64,000 bases of DNA, taken from assembly GCA_900660155.1 (NCBI GenBank), contig CABFPE010000075.1:951682-1015681 (forward strand). Direction: 5' to 3'. Position 1 is the stretch's first letter. Each line of letters begins with the position of its first letter. The position numbers were made by a program, and so were the translations under genes. Source of the DNA: Hofstenia miamia (taxonomy: Eukaryota > Xenacoelomorpha > Acoela > Hofsteniidae). The notes below the pieces were generated by a model. The model did not search any database and was not told the DNA's origin. It was given only the letters and a program-made list of their open reading frames with translations. Positions 36,598 to 49,985 of the stretch are shown here, one piece after another.

Positions 36598-39500
36598 CAC
36601 TAGAAGCATTTCAATATTGGGTGGGTAAGATTTCTATCTGGGTAAAATGACAACACAATAAATCAAGGGGCAATATTTTGTTAATTTTTCAGTGCAAAAC
36701 TGCTTTTCCTACTTTATAGAAACATTAACACATACATTCTTTCTGATCTACTCACAATAGATTTATATTTTCATTGAAAACATTTTTTTATTAAAGGTAT
36801 ATCATCAGTGTGTGCAACAAATGTAATGACTATTTACAACAAAGTTTCTATGGTCACAACTGCAGACATTGTCATTCAAAATTACTTTCATATCTATCAA
36901 ATCAACAATCTCTGGATACATGGGTTATTCTCAATTGAGTAATGAGTGCTCACAAATAAGTCATTAATCACCATAGTAACAGAACTAAGTGAATAACCTG
37001 TGATACCATCACTCTTGCATCATTTTTCCCAATAACAAACAGATAAGGCACTATCAGTTTCCTTTTACCTTAAAAATAGCATTAAGGACTGCACTTGAGA
37101 TTTGAGTTGTGGTACATTAATGCTGTTGTCATACTGTCTAGACCCCAGCTCATTCTCTGAATCATCTAACTGTTTGCCATTCCAACAATTAACTATGATA
37201 TTTTTAGCATCAATGAGAACAGGCAGTACTTTGCCAGAAATTTTCTTCTCCAGACAGTTTACTGCATTGTAGAACACTGCATAGTAATCTGCTTAATGCT
37301 TTTCTTCTGGTATTGTGAATTGGTAAGGCTCCAATAACTGTAATCAATTTGTAGCATGCGCATTTCTTGGTTGCTCAAACAGCATTCAACTTGTTCACCA
37401 ATTTTCTCACATTTGATTGAAGGCATCATCTATGTGGGGCCTCCTTTCTTCCATAGAATGGTATCCTATTATCTTAATAGGTTTGTACCTCTTTACCAAT
37501 TTTGTAGTTATTGGGAGTGCCCTATGCTAAAATAATCCATTATTAGAATTTCCACTTTCTTTGTAGGATTAAGTACTGGAATGTAAGCAACACAGTCATT
37601 GACATTGCATATACTACTGGGTATTGTTATATGCTTCAGGTTTATCCTTTTATGTGCATTATCATAATTTGCAATTTAGACTCATTTATTTTGATTAATA
37701 TCATTTGAGACTTGTCAATTTGAAATTTGAAGTATTGTTGCTGTCTTGTCAGCAAATTTTGGCAGGAGTTTGCAATTTGATTTAGATCTGTTGGCTGAAA
37801 TCTCTTGCAGACCCTCAATTGGAATTTTTATTTTGCAGTTCTTTGTTGTGTATTTCTTCATGGCTGAAGCATCTCAATTTCAATAAGAAAGGCTGTCTCT
37901 TTTGACCCATATTTGACTACAGGGTTATTATTCACCCCAATAAAAAGAGTGCAATTGATAATGCCCTTTTTCCTTAATTATTTGTTTACCTTTCAATACT
38001 TTTTATTGCTTCAGGTATCATTCTGGCAGCTTCAACAAGTAGAACTTCTTATTAAGACAAGGCACTTTTATCACAGTTCAAGATAGTTAAAATTAATTTG
38101 CCATTGACTACATAGGATTCAAAATTTTTATATTTTGATACCCTGAATTACTTTGCATAAAAGGGAGCTTTATTTCCATTAATAAATTTTTGGAAACATG
38201 AGAACAATCTAACAGTAATATTATTTAATATTATAAAGGGTGATGAACCACCCCATTGTCAAATACATCACCATTTGATTTTTATCACTTTAGACATTTA
38301 CCTCTCCAACCATTGAAAAATATACCTGATAAGTGAGAGAAATCCACTAATTATTGTGCTTCTAATATCTTCATCCTCCCTCCTGACACTCAAAAATTTG
38401 AAATGTCTGGTGATGACAGTGGAGAAGAAGACAATGTGGCTATCAATAACTTACTTTCTGTGTTTAGTTGGAGAGCATGGCTGAGACTGACATATATGTG
38501 TACCTTGATGACTGTGATGAGGTTGTAATTTGGATAATTACAGTAAAATCCCTTCCAACTTATTTCACAAGTATGATAAAGCTCACCTACCAGATTGGGT
38601 TGCTGAGCCATATTGGACTTCTATGAGTCTTTTCAAACAGCTATTTGATAGATGCATTTACTTGATTTTCAAGTGTTGTCAGAAGTACTCAAGTTCTAAG
38701 AGCATCCAAAATTTGGAATCTGAAAAGAATGGAGCAAAACCCTTTTTAAGTGCTATTATTAAGTGGATACACATCAGTCTATAATGAATACTATACTGGG
38801 ACAAGAACTACGATATGCAAATTGGAATCCTTGGAGCAATTTCTGAAATTTTTATATTTGAAAAATGAAAATTGCAAAGCTTAATATACAATGCTTAAGA
38901 AAGTTTGACCATATATCATACTAAATCTTTTCTACCCACCTAGTCTTATATTTATAAAAGGAAATTAAATTTTCATTTAATTTAATGATGTTCTTAGCAA
39001 AAGCATTCACACACTGATAACATTCCAAAAATCATTACCCATTGTCAGGTCATATTCTAGCATGTTGAGTTTTGTCAATCACAATTAATGGTTGCAGAAA
39101 CTTTGTGTTGCATATTGCTATTGGTACATCCTTCAGCATGTGAATTTCCACCATATCTTCTTTGTTGTTTTTTGGTCAATCATATTGTCATAAGGATCAG
39201 GGGCATATGCAGGATTTTCTGATGGGGGACATCATTGTCAGTACCTAATTTTTGAAAATATTGATAAAATAGACCCTACAAAATGCATTTCACAATCCTA
39301 AATTTTAAATTTTTCATTTTTTTACGAATTTTTTTTTGATTTATCCAGTCAAAATCAAATTTGAAAACCTGACAGAGGGGACATTCCACCATGTCCCCCC
39401 TGTGTATACCACTGATAAGGATTGGAATAAGTTGACATATATATCTTATCATTGCTTTCAAGCAGTTGCTTGGAATTTACTGCTTCTTCAATGATCACAC

Positions 39501-41320
39501 AGCTATCATCTGTTGCATTGACTTAATTTTCAACTGCAATGCAAGTAATCAGGTAATACATGACAAATATTTGAAAACAAATTAAATTGAAAGGAATTAT
39601 TAATATTAGCAATCATGGTCATAATATGGCATATCTTGGACATGCAGGTATAGATCCTTTCTCTTTTGCTTTAAATTTGTTCATCAAGATCATTTTATAT
39701 TGGTTGTGGATGATATCTGACTCATAAAACTGTTTGAAGGCATCAATCAAGAAATTGTATAAATGCTTGAGTGTAATATCTATTACAATATTGTTAAGCA
39801 TTGTCTGTCAAACATAAAAGGAATCTTTCTGCTGTAGTGAACTCAAAATTAATTATCCATTTTGAAATGTTGGTTTGGATAGATAAACTTTTCCTTTGAA
39901 TTTTTATAGCTGAGTTACATAGCATTGGTGCACTCTAAGCCCTCAGAGAATATAGACTTCAAATTTAGGTCTCTGTTCTACTCTTAATTTGGACAGTAAT
40001 GTTTGCAATTTGTTATCATGTATTTGATCCACTTTTTCAAACATTGATATTGCTAAATACTCTTTGCTTAGTGATTAATCATGTTTTTAACTGGCTACTG
40101 ATTCAGTTTCTAGTATTTTAACTGGAGATTGTCTTACTGAAGCTGGTGGTTCATCTTAGGTTATTATCTTCAGATGTTCTCATTTTAATGTGATTAAGTC
40201 AAGAAAGCACCTATATAATATCTCAATTTTTCTCTGATTTTCTACATTGTTTCTTTTTGCTCTGGAACCTGCTTTAATAATAGATTATTCTGTTGTCACT
40301 GATCTGCATTCTGTTACTTCAGTTTATTTATCATTACATCTAGGCACTGGTTAATCAATCTAAGTGTGGATACTACCTTCTCATTTTCAGAATTATCTTT
40401 GGATGTATTAGTCTGATTCTCATTCTTACATCACAAGCTTGAATTCTGGGCTCTGAATTTCATGTGTTGTGTTGCTTGCTAAGATTATTTTGATATCTAG
40501 TTTCATGTTTTTTATTCTTCTGAATTGGAATGTGAATTGTCTTTTCCTAATTTTAATTATTTGTAAATTACAGGCATTCATTTCTTTGTTTAAGTGCTTC
40601 TGAATATTTTCTGAGCTTGTTGTAGCAAAGCAACATTTCTTTTAGAATCTAGTAATATCTAGTTTATGATGAGGAAGTTTGTAGTCTGTTTTTGAAATAA
40701 GTCTTTAGAATGATGCAACCAACATTAAGCTAATACTATTCAGTAATACCTTTGCTGTTCTTTGTCTAACTTTTCCACCTTTGAAATCAAAATATTCTTT
40801 GAAGTTTTCAACATATTTGAGGTGTGGTTAATGTCTTTTATTTCAATATCCTTTTTGATTGATTTATTGTTCCTGTGATGATAACTTCTTAGCTCATTTG
40901 TACAGATCAAGTTAAAGCTGTGGTAGCCACCACATAATGGCATGTACTTGTTACATGAGCTTGAAAATCATCATAGTAGTTGCCAGGCTAGCAAACATGA
41001 CTGTTGTATTCTCACATAACATCTGATTTCTTGTAAAGAATGCCCTAATTTGCTCTTATATGCCACTTATTAACCACTTAACCTAACTTGATGTATTTGT
41101 GGCCTTAATATTAAAAGCATCAAGCACTTTGTTCACTTAAAGAACTATGCTATTCACTCACAACAACTGCAGTAAAATAATTTTTTTCAATACATTCTTT
41201 TTACTATTAAACAAGGAATATTTTTATTTAAAAATGTTAAGCTTTTTGCAATAACAATTTGTTATTGTTACTGTTTAATTATCAAAACAATTCTAAGATG
41301 AACAGTTAGTGCTTCTAGTG
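36598..41320. mobile_element. Composition-shifted block with decayed coding remnants, possible piggyBac-related element
   Basis: Poly-A/T runs become rarer and both strands show protein-like text broken by stops. CACTAGAAGCA begins the block at 36,598 and its exact complement ends it at 41,310-41,320, followed by TTAA (41,321-41,324), the piggyBac target; the left flank (aaag) is not TTAA. On the + strand, 38,530-38,880 reads LPDWVAEPYWTSMSLFKQLF, then IIKWIHIS and EYYTGTR; this fits the N-terminal part of piggyBac transposases in order and spacing. Minus-strand text (for example VNNNPVVKYGSKETAF near 37,900) also looks protein-derived but I cannot assign it. Conflicting strands mean the block is rearranged or composite. 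Confidence 0.35.
39198..39414. mobile_element. Non-autonomous hAT element (MITE), 217 bp, perfect target duplication
   Basis: Starts CAGGGGCATATGCAGGA and ends with the complement CAGTGGTATACACAGGG, an imperfect hAT-type inverted pair. It is flanked on both sides by ATAAGGAT (39,190-39,197 and 39,415-39,422), a perfect 8-bp target duplication. It is non-coding. It lies inside the 36.6-41.3 kb block, so it inserted after that block had formed. Confidence 0.9.
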
Positions 41321-41831
41321 TTAAAGGAAATGAAGTATGCAGCAAGGTGTTACAAAGTTTTTTAAAGAAGGAAGCTAGTTTCCCTTTTCTCCCTTAAGCT
41401 CTGATTTAGTTATTATCATAAACTGTAGTGGGTCATAATTCCCTGCATGTAATTTTATGGGTTGATTAGTATAACAAAACATATGAAACTTTGCTTAGCT
41501 GACATTAGAAGCTTACTTAATCTAGAAAACTTTTTAAATGCCCTTCTTGTTTTATTCACAACTGCTTGTTTGGTAATCAGTATTAAAAATGCCCTAACAG
41601 AGTGAATCAATGAACTATTAGTACACTATGACTGAATGTAAAATTCTGGTTCAGTCTTTGGTATAACTAATAAATTCTTAGCTTAATAGTTCTCACCAAC
41701 TTTACAACTTTTTTAACAACATGATTACAGAAAACTCTTGAAGAAAGAAGTTGGCATCCCTTTACAGATAAAAGTAAAGTAAAAACAATACTGTCCAACT
41801 ACTTAGTAACAAGTGTAGAGTCACTTGTGGT

Positions 41832-42352
41832 CATTGTGCCCACTTAATTTTTGAAATTTTCAGTGATCTCAGTATGATGTACTTTTATATCTGAGCATGA
41901 AGCAAAAGTAATGTCCCCTTGATTGGTGCTAACATGTTATTACTCAATTTAATTTGCAAGGGAAAATGCAATGTTTAAGTTTGTAAACAAGACAGGTAAA
42001 AATCATGATTTTGTATAAATATGAGAGCAACTGTAGGGATTGATCAATAGAGTTTAACTCACTTAAAACTCAGTTTGCTTTTTCTTTACCATTATCTCTG
42101 GTTTTACATTATGTTGATAATAATAATTGTGTAAGTTTCCAGCAACCATTTGAGAGTCACTCTTCTGTGCTGGGTCGACAAATAGCACTCAGACAGTTAG
42201 AGCCCAAATCAAGGACAGCATTAAGTTATTACTATGGTTACGTGTAGATATAATAAACCTCTTGTTTGAATTCAACATGGACATGCACTTATAATTTCTT
42301 ATACTGTGATGGTAATATACCATTGGTTAGCACTTATGCATGGCAATTACAT
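41832..42352 (+). repeat. Left LTR of the gypsy element
   Basis: Matches 49,468-49,985 from CATTGTGCCCAC to TTACATGC. Contains a TATA-like TATAAATATGAG near 42,015 that may be the LTR promoter (inference). Confidence 0.85.
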
Positions 42353-45300
42353 GCTATTATTTAGTGAGCTGAGAGATAAGAAAACAACTGAGAGGTTTAT
42401 CATGTATTGAGCTAGACAATAAATTATGAGGCAAATAGTGTTGGATGGTTTATTCAAGTTTATGAGCTTCTCTCTTTTGGATAGCACTTTGGCTGGAAGC
42501 CATACAAATTAGCCATCCTGGATGTTTTCTTTCTAAGCAGTTACTAGTTACATGGATGAATTACCAATGTTTTCTATGTGTTTATTACTTGTTAGAATCA
42601 GGGCTCCTCTGAGATGGTCAATCTTGTAACCTTCTGCCATGACATTAAGTTTCCCAGTGCTGTTCTAGTTCCAGCACCTGATTCTACATGCTGACCCTGA
42701 CATGATCCTGAACTGTCACCCAAGGTTCTAAATTTGTTTTTCTTATTTTGTCTTTGTGTTGTTACATGTTGGATTTATTACCAAGTACTACTGTGTCTGT
42801 ACCAATTTGGTGTTGCTGCTGTTCTGTTAACTATTGTTGTCATATTAGTTGGGAGTGCTCCCAAATTTTGATGGATTTTTCTAATAATTTTTACTTTCTT
42901 CCTTGTATTCTAGTCATACTGTTGTTTTTTCTCCTTGTGGGACTCCCTTGTGGAGTATCCCCTGCACAAGCATTGGTAGCCTGAATGTTACCCTTGTGCC
43001 ATTGGATCATTAGTGAATTTGTCTTTACCTACTTCCACCAGCCAAACTTCTCCCATGAATCACCATCAGATGCTAGACACTCTTAATGCTCCACCAATTC
43101 CTGCTCATTCTTCCAGAGACCCAATGCAACAATTGGATGCTCAGACCCTCAAAATTAAAAGTCTAAAACAGTATCTGTCTCAGCAAGTGGCCATGAGAAT
43201 TGAAAGCAAAAGATGTATTGAATCTTTGCAAGCTGAGCTAAACACTCAGCATGTTGAGTATCAATGCATGGAAGGGAAAATGTTGGAAGCAATCATAGCA
43301 TTAGAACTTCAAATTAGTCAAATTAGTGTGCTTAACCCTACAGTCAATGTTACATCTCTCAAAGTTCCACTAGTTATATTACTTGTGGTGTATTAGATGA
43401 GGTCTTAGATGCCTTTAGTGAAAAGTTAACTAATCAATTTGCTCAGATGCTATCCTCCCAATGAGATTGTCAACCACTGCTCTATGAAACTTCTGTGACA
43501 CCCCAGTCTGCCTCATTGGCTACATCAATTGTAAATTGTAATCCTACCTTTACACAATTGTCTATGACTCCTGTGTCAACTTTGTCCATAGTGGCCATGC
43601 TGATTCACCTCCATGGGTTGCATCAAATTTTAATGGCTCCTATTAATACTATGGTTGTACCTATGATTGCTGAGCCTATCATATCTGGAAGTCCCCAACT
43701 CAGTACACCTATTGGGTCCATGATGAATAGCTGGCCATAGTTTACTAAGTTTATTCTTCCTCTGGAACCCAGTAGTTGACAAGAAATTTCTTAAAAAGCA
43801 CTTGGAGTTTTCAAAGTTCATTAGTCATAATGAAAAAGTATCAAATTCTTTTGATGAATGGTTTTTTCTGTTCAAACTAACAATGAAACAATATTGTAAT
43901 ATGCAAGACATTGCTGTATCCCAGTTTCCATTGTATCTCCAAGGTTTGGCTTACAACAAATATATGATGCTAGATTGTGAAACCAAAACCAATTATCAAT
44001 TGCTCATGGGTTATTTTGAAGTTAACACATAAAGCACCAATATAAGAATCTGCTGTGTGAGATGTCTTTTAAAAAGGGTGACAATGTCAGCAATTACATC
44101 ACCCAAGTAGAATGATTGTTTCATTTCAGCAACTTGTCCCCTAAATATTCCAGGCATGATCTCTTTTCATATCTTTGTCACAGTTTCCCTCAGTATATTT
44201 GTAGTCATCTAGAGTGGAAGTGCAACCCCTGAAGATGATCTTCATACTATAATTTGAAAAGCTATTAGCATGGTCTACTTAATCCATAACTTGACTCAGA
44301 TCAATCAGGATGTTAGTGGAATGAAAATGAAGTCTGAGCTTGGTAATTTTAAGTTAAAGGAGAGTCTATCTAGTGCTCCTCCCCTGAAGAAAGACTTTGA
44401 CCCTTCTGCAGTCCTGTGTTTATCAATGTAAACAAAAGGGCCATCTGAGAACTAATTGTAGTACTGCCATTCAAATAATGGCTGACAGAGTTGGGTTTTT
44501 GATTGACAAACCCAAAACTAACAATGATATCATTGATCTCATCAAGCCTTTAAACTAGCTGGAGTGCTGCCTTCTGACAACTGAGCACAGGACCTTCTTA
44601 TGATCACCAACATGATGAAAAAGAATGTGATTCCTGTTGAAGTTAATGGAAGCTTAGTGCATGTGACCATGGACACCAGGGCATCAGCCTTGATCATTAG
44701 CAATTAATGGCATTGGACCCTTCAGTCATTCATTTGATCAATGGTTCAGGGAACAAGACTCCCTCAAAGGAAGAGTCTGTGATGTAGAAATTAGAACCAA
44801 CCAATAACTTTTTCAAATAGATTTAGTTGTGGTAGATATTTACAACCAACCACTGCCATATGACATAATTTTAGGAAGTGATTTCCTAGAATGTAATGTG
44901 TTTGTGATAGATTATGGAAATAATACAATATCAATTAAAGATCACAAAGTCATGCAATTAACTGCTATTCCTGAGAAGGAAATTTCCTTCCAGTTCACTG
45001 AGCCTGCCATCCTTGAAGTGTGACACTGGACAAGAGCCATGGTATTCACAGACAGCCACTACAGTGGTGACATTTTGATTTCTGGGAAAAAAGGGAGCTA
45101 CCATAAATGTGTTAATTTTTCACCTGTTTTATATCATGTAAAGAATGGGAAGACTTATATTACAATTCTAAACAGCTCCAAGTTTCCCATCTGCTTCAAC
45201 ATGTCACAACTGGAAATTGTCACTATTCCTGTTTAAATAGAAAATATGAACACAGCCTGTTTATCAATCTGTTACTAGCGAATCACATCCACACCTCAAT

Positions 45301-46869
45301 GAGGTGGAACTTCAGTCATTGATTAACTTTCTAAAAAGCAAAAGCAAAGTCTTCAACTATGGAGCCATCAGTGTGGGGCAGGCAATCAAAGAGGAACACA
45401 CAATTGATATAAAGCACAACAACCCTTATCACCTCCCAGTACAATGAGTCTCTGAAAATCTGAAGGAAGAATATGAAAAGATCTTAAGTGATCTCATTGA
45501 AAGTGGGATTATACAAGGGAGTAGCAGTCCCTACACTGCTCTGACTGTCTTCATTAAACAAGGGGAGAAATATTGCTTGTGTATCAACTTTTGAAAGTTA
45601 AACAATGTGACAATCAAAGATGCATATCCTCTCCCATGAATTGAGGATTTATTGTACAATGCCAGCTGATATAAGTTTTTCTCATGCCTCAACTTATGTA
45701 AGGCCTATTAGCAGGTTCTGATGAGATTGTCAGACATCCAAAAAAGTGCTTTTATTATGTGGTATGGATTATATAAGTGGAAGTATATGGCCTTTGGGTC
45801 TGCAATGCCCCTGCCACCTTCCAGCAATACATAACCAAAGTCTTGAAGAATAACACAAATGTGTTGGAACCTAGCATTTCTGCCTACATTGATGATATTT
45901 TGGTGGCTAGAGATACCTTCCCCAAGCATTTGGACAAATTACAGTGAAAACTCAATCTGTTGCAAAATGTGGGATTTAAGGTGAATGGAAACAAATGTGC
46001 ATTAGGTCAGAACTAAGTTACATTTTCAGGGTGAGTAATTGAGCCTGGGAAGATCTTGATCAAAACCAATGCCAAAGACTTCCTAGATAAGATTGAAACA
46101 CCAAAGAGTAGGAAGGATGTGCAAAGACTTATGGGTTTTCTTAACTATTATGGGATGTTTATCCCCAACTTTGCAGAGAAAACCAAGAATATCTCACAAT
46201 TACTAAAAAAGTCAGTTGATTTTAAATGGACCTGGTCTGAGCAGGAAAACTTAGAGTAGAACAGATGAAAAGGGAACTGAGGAAGATCCCCACTTTGAAT
46301 ACACCAGAATACACTCAAGACTTTATCATTGTGATGCTAGTGCAATGGCAATAAGCAGTGTGTTGAGCCAGATTATTGACTGAGTTGAAAGTCCTGTGCA
46401 ATACTTTAGTCAAAAATTACGAGCAGCAGAGCAGAACTACAGTGCCACTAAATGCAAAATGCTGGCCATAGTGGAGTCATTGAAAAAATTACAATACTTC
46501 TTACTCAGACATACCTTTGTTGTGAGCACAGACAACAGTGCACTCACATGGCTAAAAAAGTTTTCAGGCAATAAGTCCAACATTGTAGCCTGATGGATCA
46601 AGTATATAAATGACTTTTTGTTTACCATTCAACACTTGCCAGGAAAACTGCATCTCAACACTGATTATTGGACTGCAGTTCCTAGTTATGAGCGAGATCT
46701 CAAGAAGCCTGCAAGAGAAAGAATACAGTTCAGATTTATTCCATTAATGGAGTATGAGCTGCTGCCTGAAATTAATGCTGACCAACAAGGCAATGCTATC
46801 TTGCCTATCATAGTTTGTGAAGAAATCACTTAGCAAGAAATAATTCAACATCAAAGGCATGACAAAGTA

Positions 46870-47869
46870 NNNNNNNNNNNNNNNNNNNNNNNNNNNNNNN
46901 NNNNNNNNNNNNNNNNNNNNNNNNNNNNNNNNNNNNNNNNNNNNNNNNNNNNNNNNNNNNNNNNNNNNNNNNNNNNNNNNNNNNNNNNNNNNNNNNNNNN
47001 NNNNNNNNNNNNNNNNNNNNNNNNNNNNNNNNNNNNNNNNNNNNNNNNNNNNNNNNNNNNNNNNNNNNNNNNNNNNNNNNNNNNNNNNNNNNNNNNNNNN
47101 NNNNNNNNNNNNNNNNNNNNNNNNNNNNNNNNNNNNNNNNNNNNNNNNNNNNNNNNNNNNNNNNNNNNNNNNNNNNNNNNNNNNNNNNNNNNNNNNNNNN
47201 NNNNNNNNNNNNNNNNNNNNNNNNNNNNNNNNNNNNNNNNNNNNNNNNNNNNNNNNNNNNNNNNNNNNNNNNNNNNNNNNNNNNNNNNNNNNNNNNNNNN
47301 NNNNNNNNNNNNNNNNNNNNNNNNNNNNNNNNNNNNNNNNNNNNNNNNNNNNNNNNNNNNNNNNNNNNNNNNNNNNNNNNNNNNNNNNNNNNNNNNNNNN
47401 NNNNNNNNNNNNNNNNNNNNNNNNNNNNNNNNNNNNNNNNNNNNNNNNNNNNNNNNNNNNNNNNNNNNNNNNNNNNNNNNNNNNNNNNNNNNNNNNNNNN
47501 NNNNNNNNNNNNNNNNNNNNNNNNNNNNNNNNNNNNNNNNNNNNNNNNNNNNNNNNNNNNNNNNNNNNNNNNNNNNNNNNNNNNNNNNNNNNNNNNNNNN
47601 NNNNNNNNNNNNNNNNNNNNNNNNNNNNNNNNNNNNNNNNNNNNNNNNNNNNNNNNNNNNNNNNNNNNNNNNNNNNNNNNNNNNNNNNNNNNNNNNNNNN
47701 NNNNNNNNNNNNNNNNNNNNNNNNNNNNNNNNNNNNNNNNNNNNNNNNNNNNNNNNNNNNNNNNNNNNNNNNNNNNNNNNNNNNNNNNNNNNNNNNNNNN
47801 NNNNNNNNNNNNNNNNNNNNNNNNNNNNNNNNNNNNNNNNNNNNNNNNNNNNNNNNNNNNNNNNNNNNN
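46870..47869. other. Assembly gap, 1,000 N
   Basis: Exactly 1,000 unknown bases within the gypsy element, between RNase H and integrase; its real size is unknown. Confidence 0.98.
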
Positions 47870-49467
47870 AGATTATAAATAGGATAAAAGACCCTTTTTT
47901 CATGATGAACCCTGTGGTGAATAGATACTTCAAACAATACAACTGGCAAATCAATGTACAAGGTCTCTTATACACAAAAAGCCAGAACAACTGTTTAGCT
48001 ATTCTGGAATAATTTTGCCACAATCTTGTTAGAAGAAGTCATGAATGAGGCCATATGGATATAATGTAGATGGAGAATACCTTTAATACTACACAATACA
48101 TTACTATTGGAGTGAGGTCAGCCATAGTCAAAGTCATTGATAAATTTGAGAAGTGTCTCTTGCAAAATGCAAATCTTTTCCCTAAACAAAGAGCAGAACT
48201 CATGAGCTGAGAGACCTAACAAGGTAGTCCATATCGACTTAAAGAAGTTATCAAAGGATGATGATGGATATCAGTACCTTTTGGTTTTGGTTGACCACTT
48301 CACCAAATATGCTCAGCTGATTCCTCTAAGTAGCATCATTGCCAAAAGAGTTGCAGAAAAGATAGTGAAAGAATGGATTCTTAAATTTGGACCAATGGAG
48401 AAACTCATCTCTGATCTAGGGTCCCAATTTGAAAATAATTTAATGGAAGCCTTAATGCAAGAACTGGAAGTACTACACAAGTTCACTACTGCTTATCATC
48501 CACAAGCCATTGGATTAGTTGAATGATTAAACTGGACATTGATGAATTTACTCAGAGTAGCTCTCTCACATGCCGCTGGTAATCAATGGAAATGAGTAAA
48601 CAAAGTTATAGAGTACTTTTATACCTCAGTACATTCCACTACTAAAGTAAAGCCATTTAAGGCCATGTTTGGACGTGAAGCCCTTACCCTGCTCTCTATG
48701 ATGTTCCTGAACTATCATGATATCAATATGGAAAAATACGTCTCATGTCTGATGAGCAAAATGTAACAAATCCATCTCATGGTGTATCATAATACAAATC
48801 AATCCATAATACATCAGAAGCAGAATTTAAACAAAAAATTATATGACGAACTGCATAAGCATGGGACAAAGTTTTCACTTACTTTCCACCTCCTGTCACT
48901 GATCTTCACTTACTTTCCACCTCCTGTCACTGATCACAACCAAGTGTGAAAATTAGTAATGAATTGGCAGGGCCCATTTATAATAGAGAAGGTACTTGAT
49001 CATAACAATTACACATTAAATAATGGTAAAAGTGTGCCATAACAGCTTAAACATGCCATAAAGGACATTGAGAACGTCATTATAGATGACAATAGTGAAT
49101 TTACATTGGTCGATAATGGTAATGATATGTATGAAAAGTACGACAATTTAACTGAATTTTCCAAAGAAGACTTTGACAAAATTGATTTTGATGATAGTGA
49201 TATTGATCAGAATGATCCTATTAGTACATGTGTATTGCCCCAATGAAGGGCAGAGATAAACAAAAGTTTGATCCCAACATTTGAGAACTTAACCTTATAA
49301 GTCCATTTAGGAATGATACCCACCAAGAAAAAACGAGAGTTGCCAGCTCCCCCATCCCACTGCAGAGTGAGAAGGAGGATGGCAAGTAGAGCCAGTTCAG
49401 AAGCCCCTACTAGGCGCGAAAGAAAAATGTCTCCACTTGGTGGGGCAAGTGATTGCACAATCAGGGA

Positions 49468-49985
49468 CATTGTGCCCACTTAATTTTTGTAATTTTTAGT
49501 GATCTCAGTATGATGTACTTTTATATCTGAGCATGAAGCAAAAGTAATGTCCCCTTGATTGGTGCTAACATGTTATTACTCAATTTGATTTGCAAGGGAA
49601 AACGCAATGCTTAAGTTTGTAAACAAGACAGGTAAAAACCATGATTTTGTATAAATATGAGAACTACTGTAGAGATCGATCAATAGAGTTTAACTCACTT
49701 AAAACTCAGTTTGCTTTTTCTTTACCATTATCTCTGGTTTTACATTATGTTGATAATAATAATTGTGTAAGTTTCTAGTGACAATTTGGGAGTCACTCTT
49801 CTGTGCTGGGTCAACAAATAGCTCTCAGACAGTTAGAGCCCAAATCAAGGACAGCATTAAGTTATTACTATGGTTACGTGTAGATATAATAACCTCTCGT
49901 TTGAATTCAACATGGACAATCACTTATAATTTCTTACACTGTGATTATAATCTACCATTGATTATCACTAATGCATGGTAATTAC
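49468..49985 (+). repeat. Right LTR of the gypsy element
   Basis: Partner of 41,832-42,352. Similarity ends at TTACATGC, after which unrelated DNA follows. Confidence 0.85.

Larger units (their letters stand above)
41832..49985 (+). mobile_element. Ty3/gypsy LTR retrotransposon, broken copy with both LTRs
   Basis: A fossil element in + orientation with related ends: left LTR about 41,832-42,352 and right LTR about 49,468-49,985, roughly 6% different by eye over 520 bp. Between them, in canonical gypsy order, lie a leader, a gag-like region with a CCHC knuckle (about 43,010-44,460), an aspartic protease region (about 44,580-44,960), RT with YIDDILV (about 45,280-46,030), RNase H (about 46,060-46,730), a 1,000-base gap, integrase with LVLVDHFTKYAQLIPL and TAYHPQA (about 48,200-48,900) and a C-terminal tail. 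It has many breaks and cannot be functional. RT-RNaseH-integrase order distinguishes it from copia. True LTR limits are uncertain; the left could run on to about 42,590. No target duplication was recognised. Confidence 0.9.

Noticed and set aside
46744-48023. Long frames across 46,870-47,869
   Set aside because: Same effect of the N run inside the gypsy element; no evidence for a gene there.
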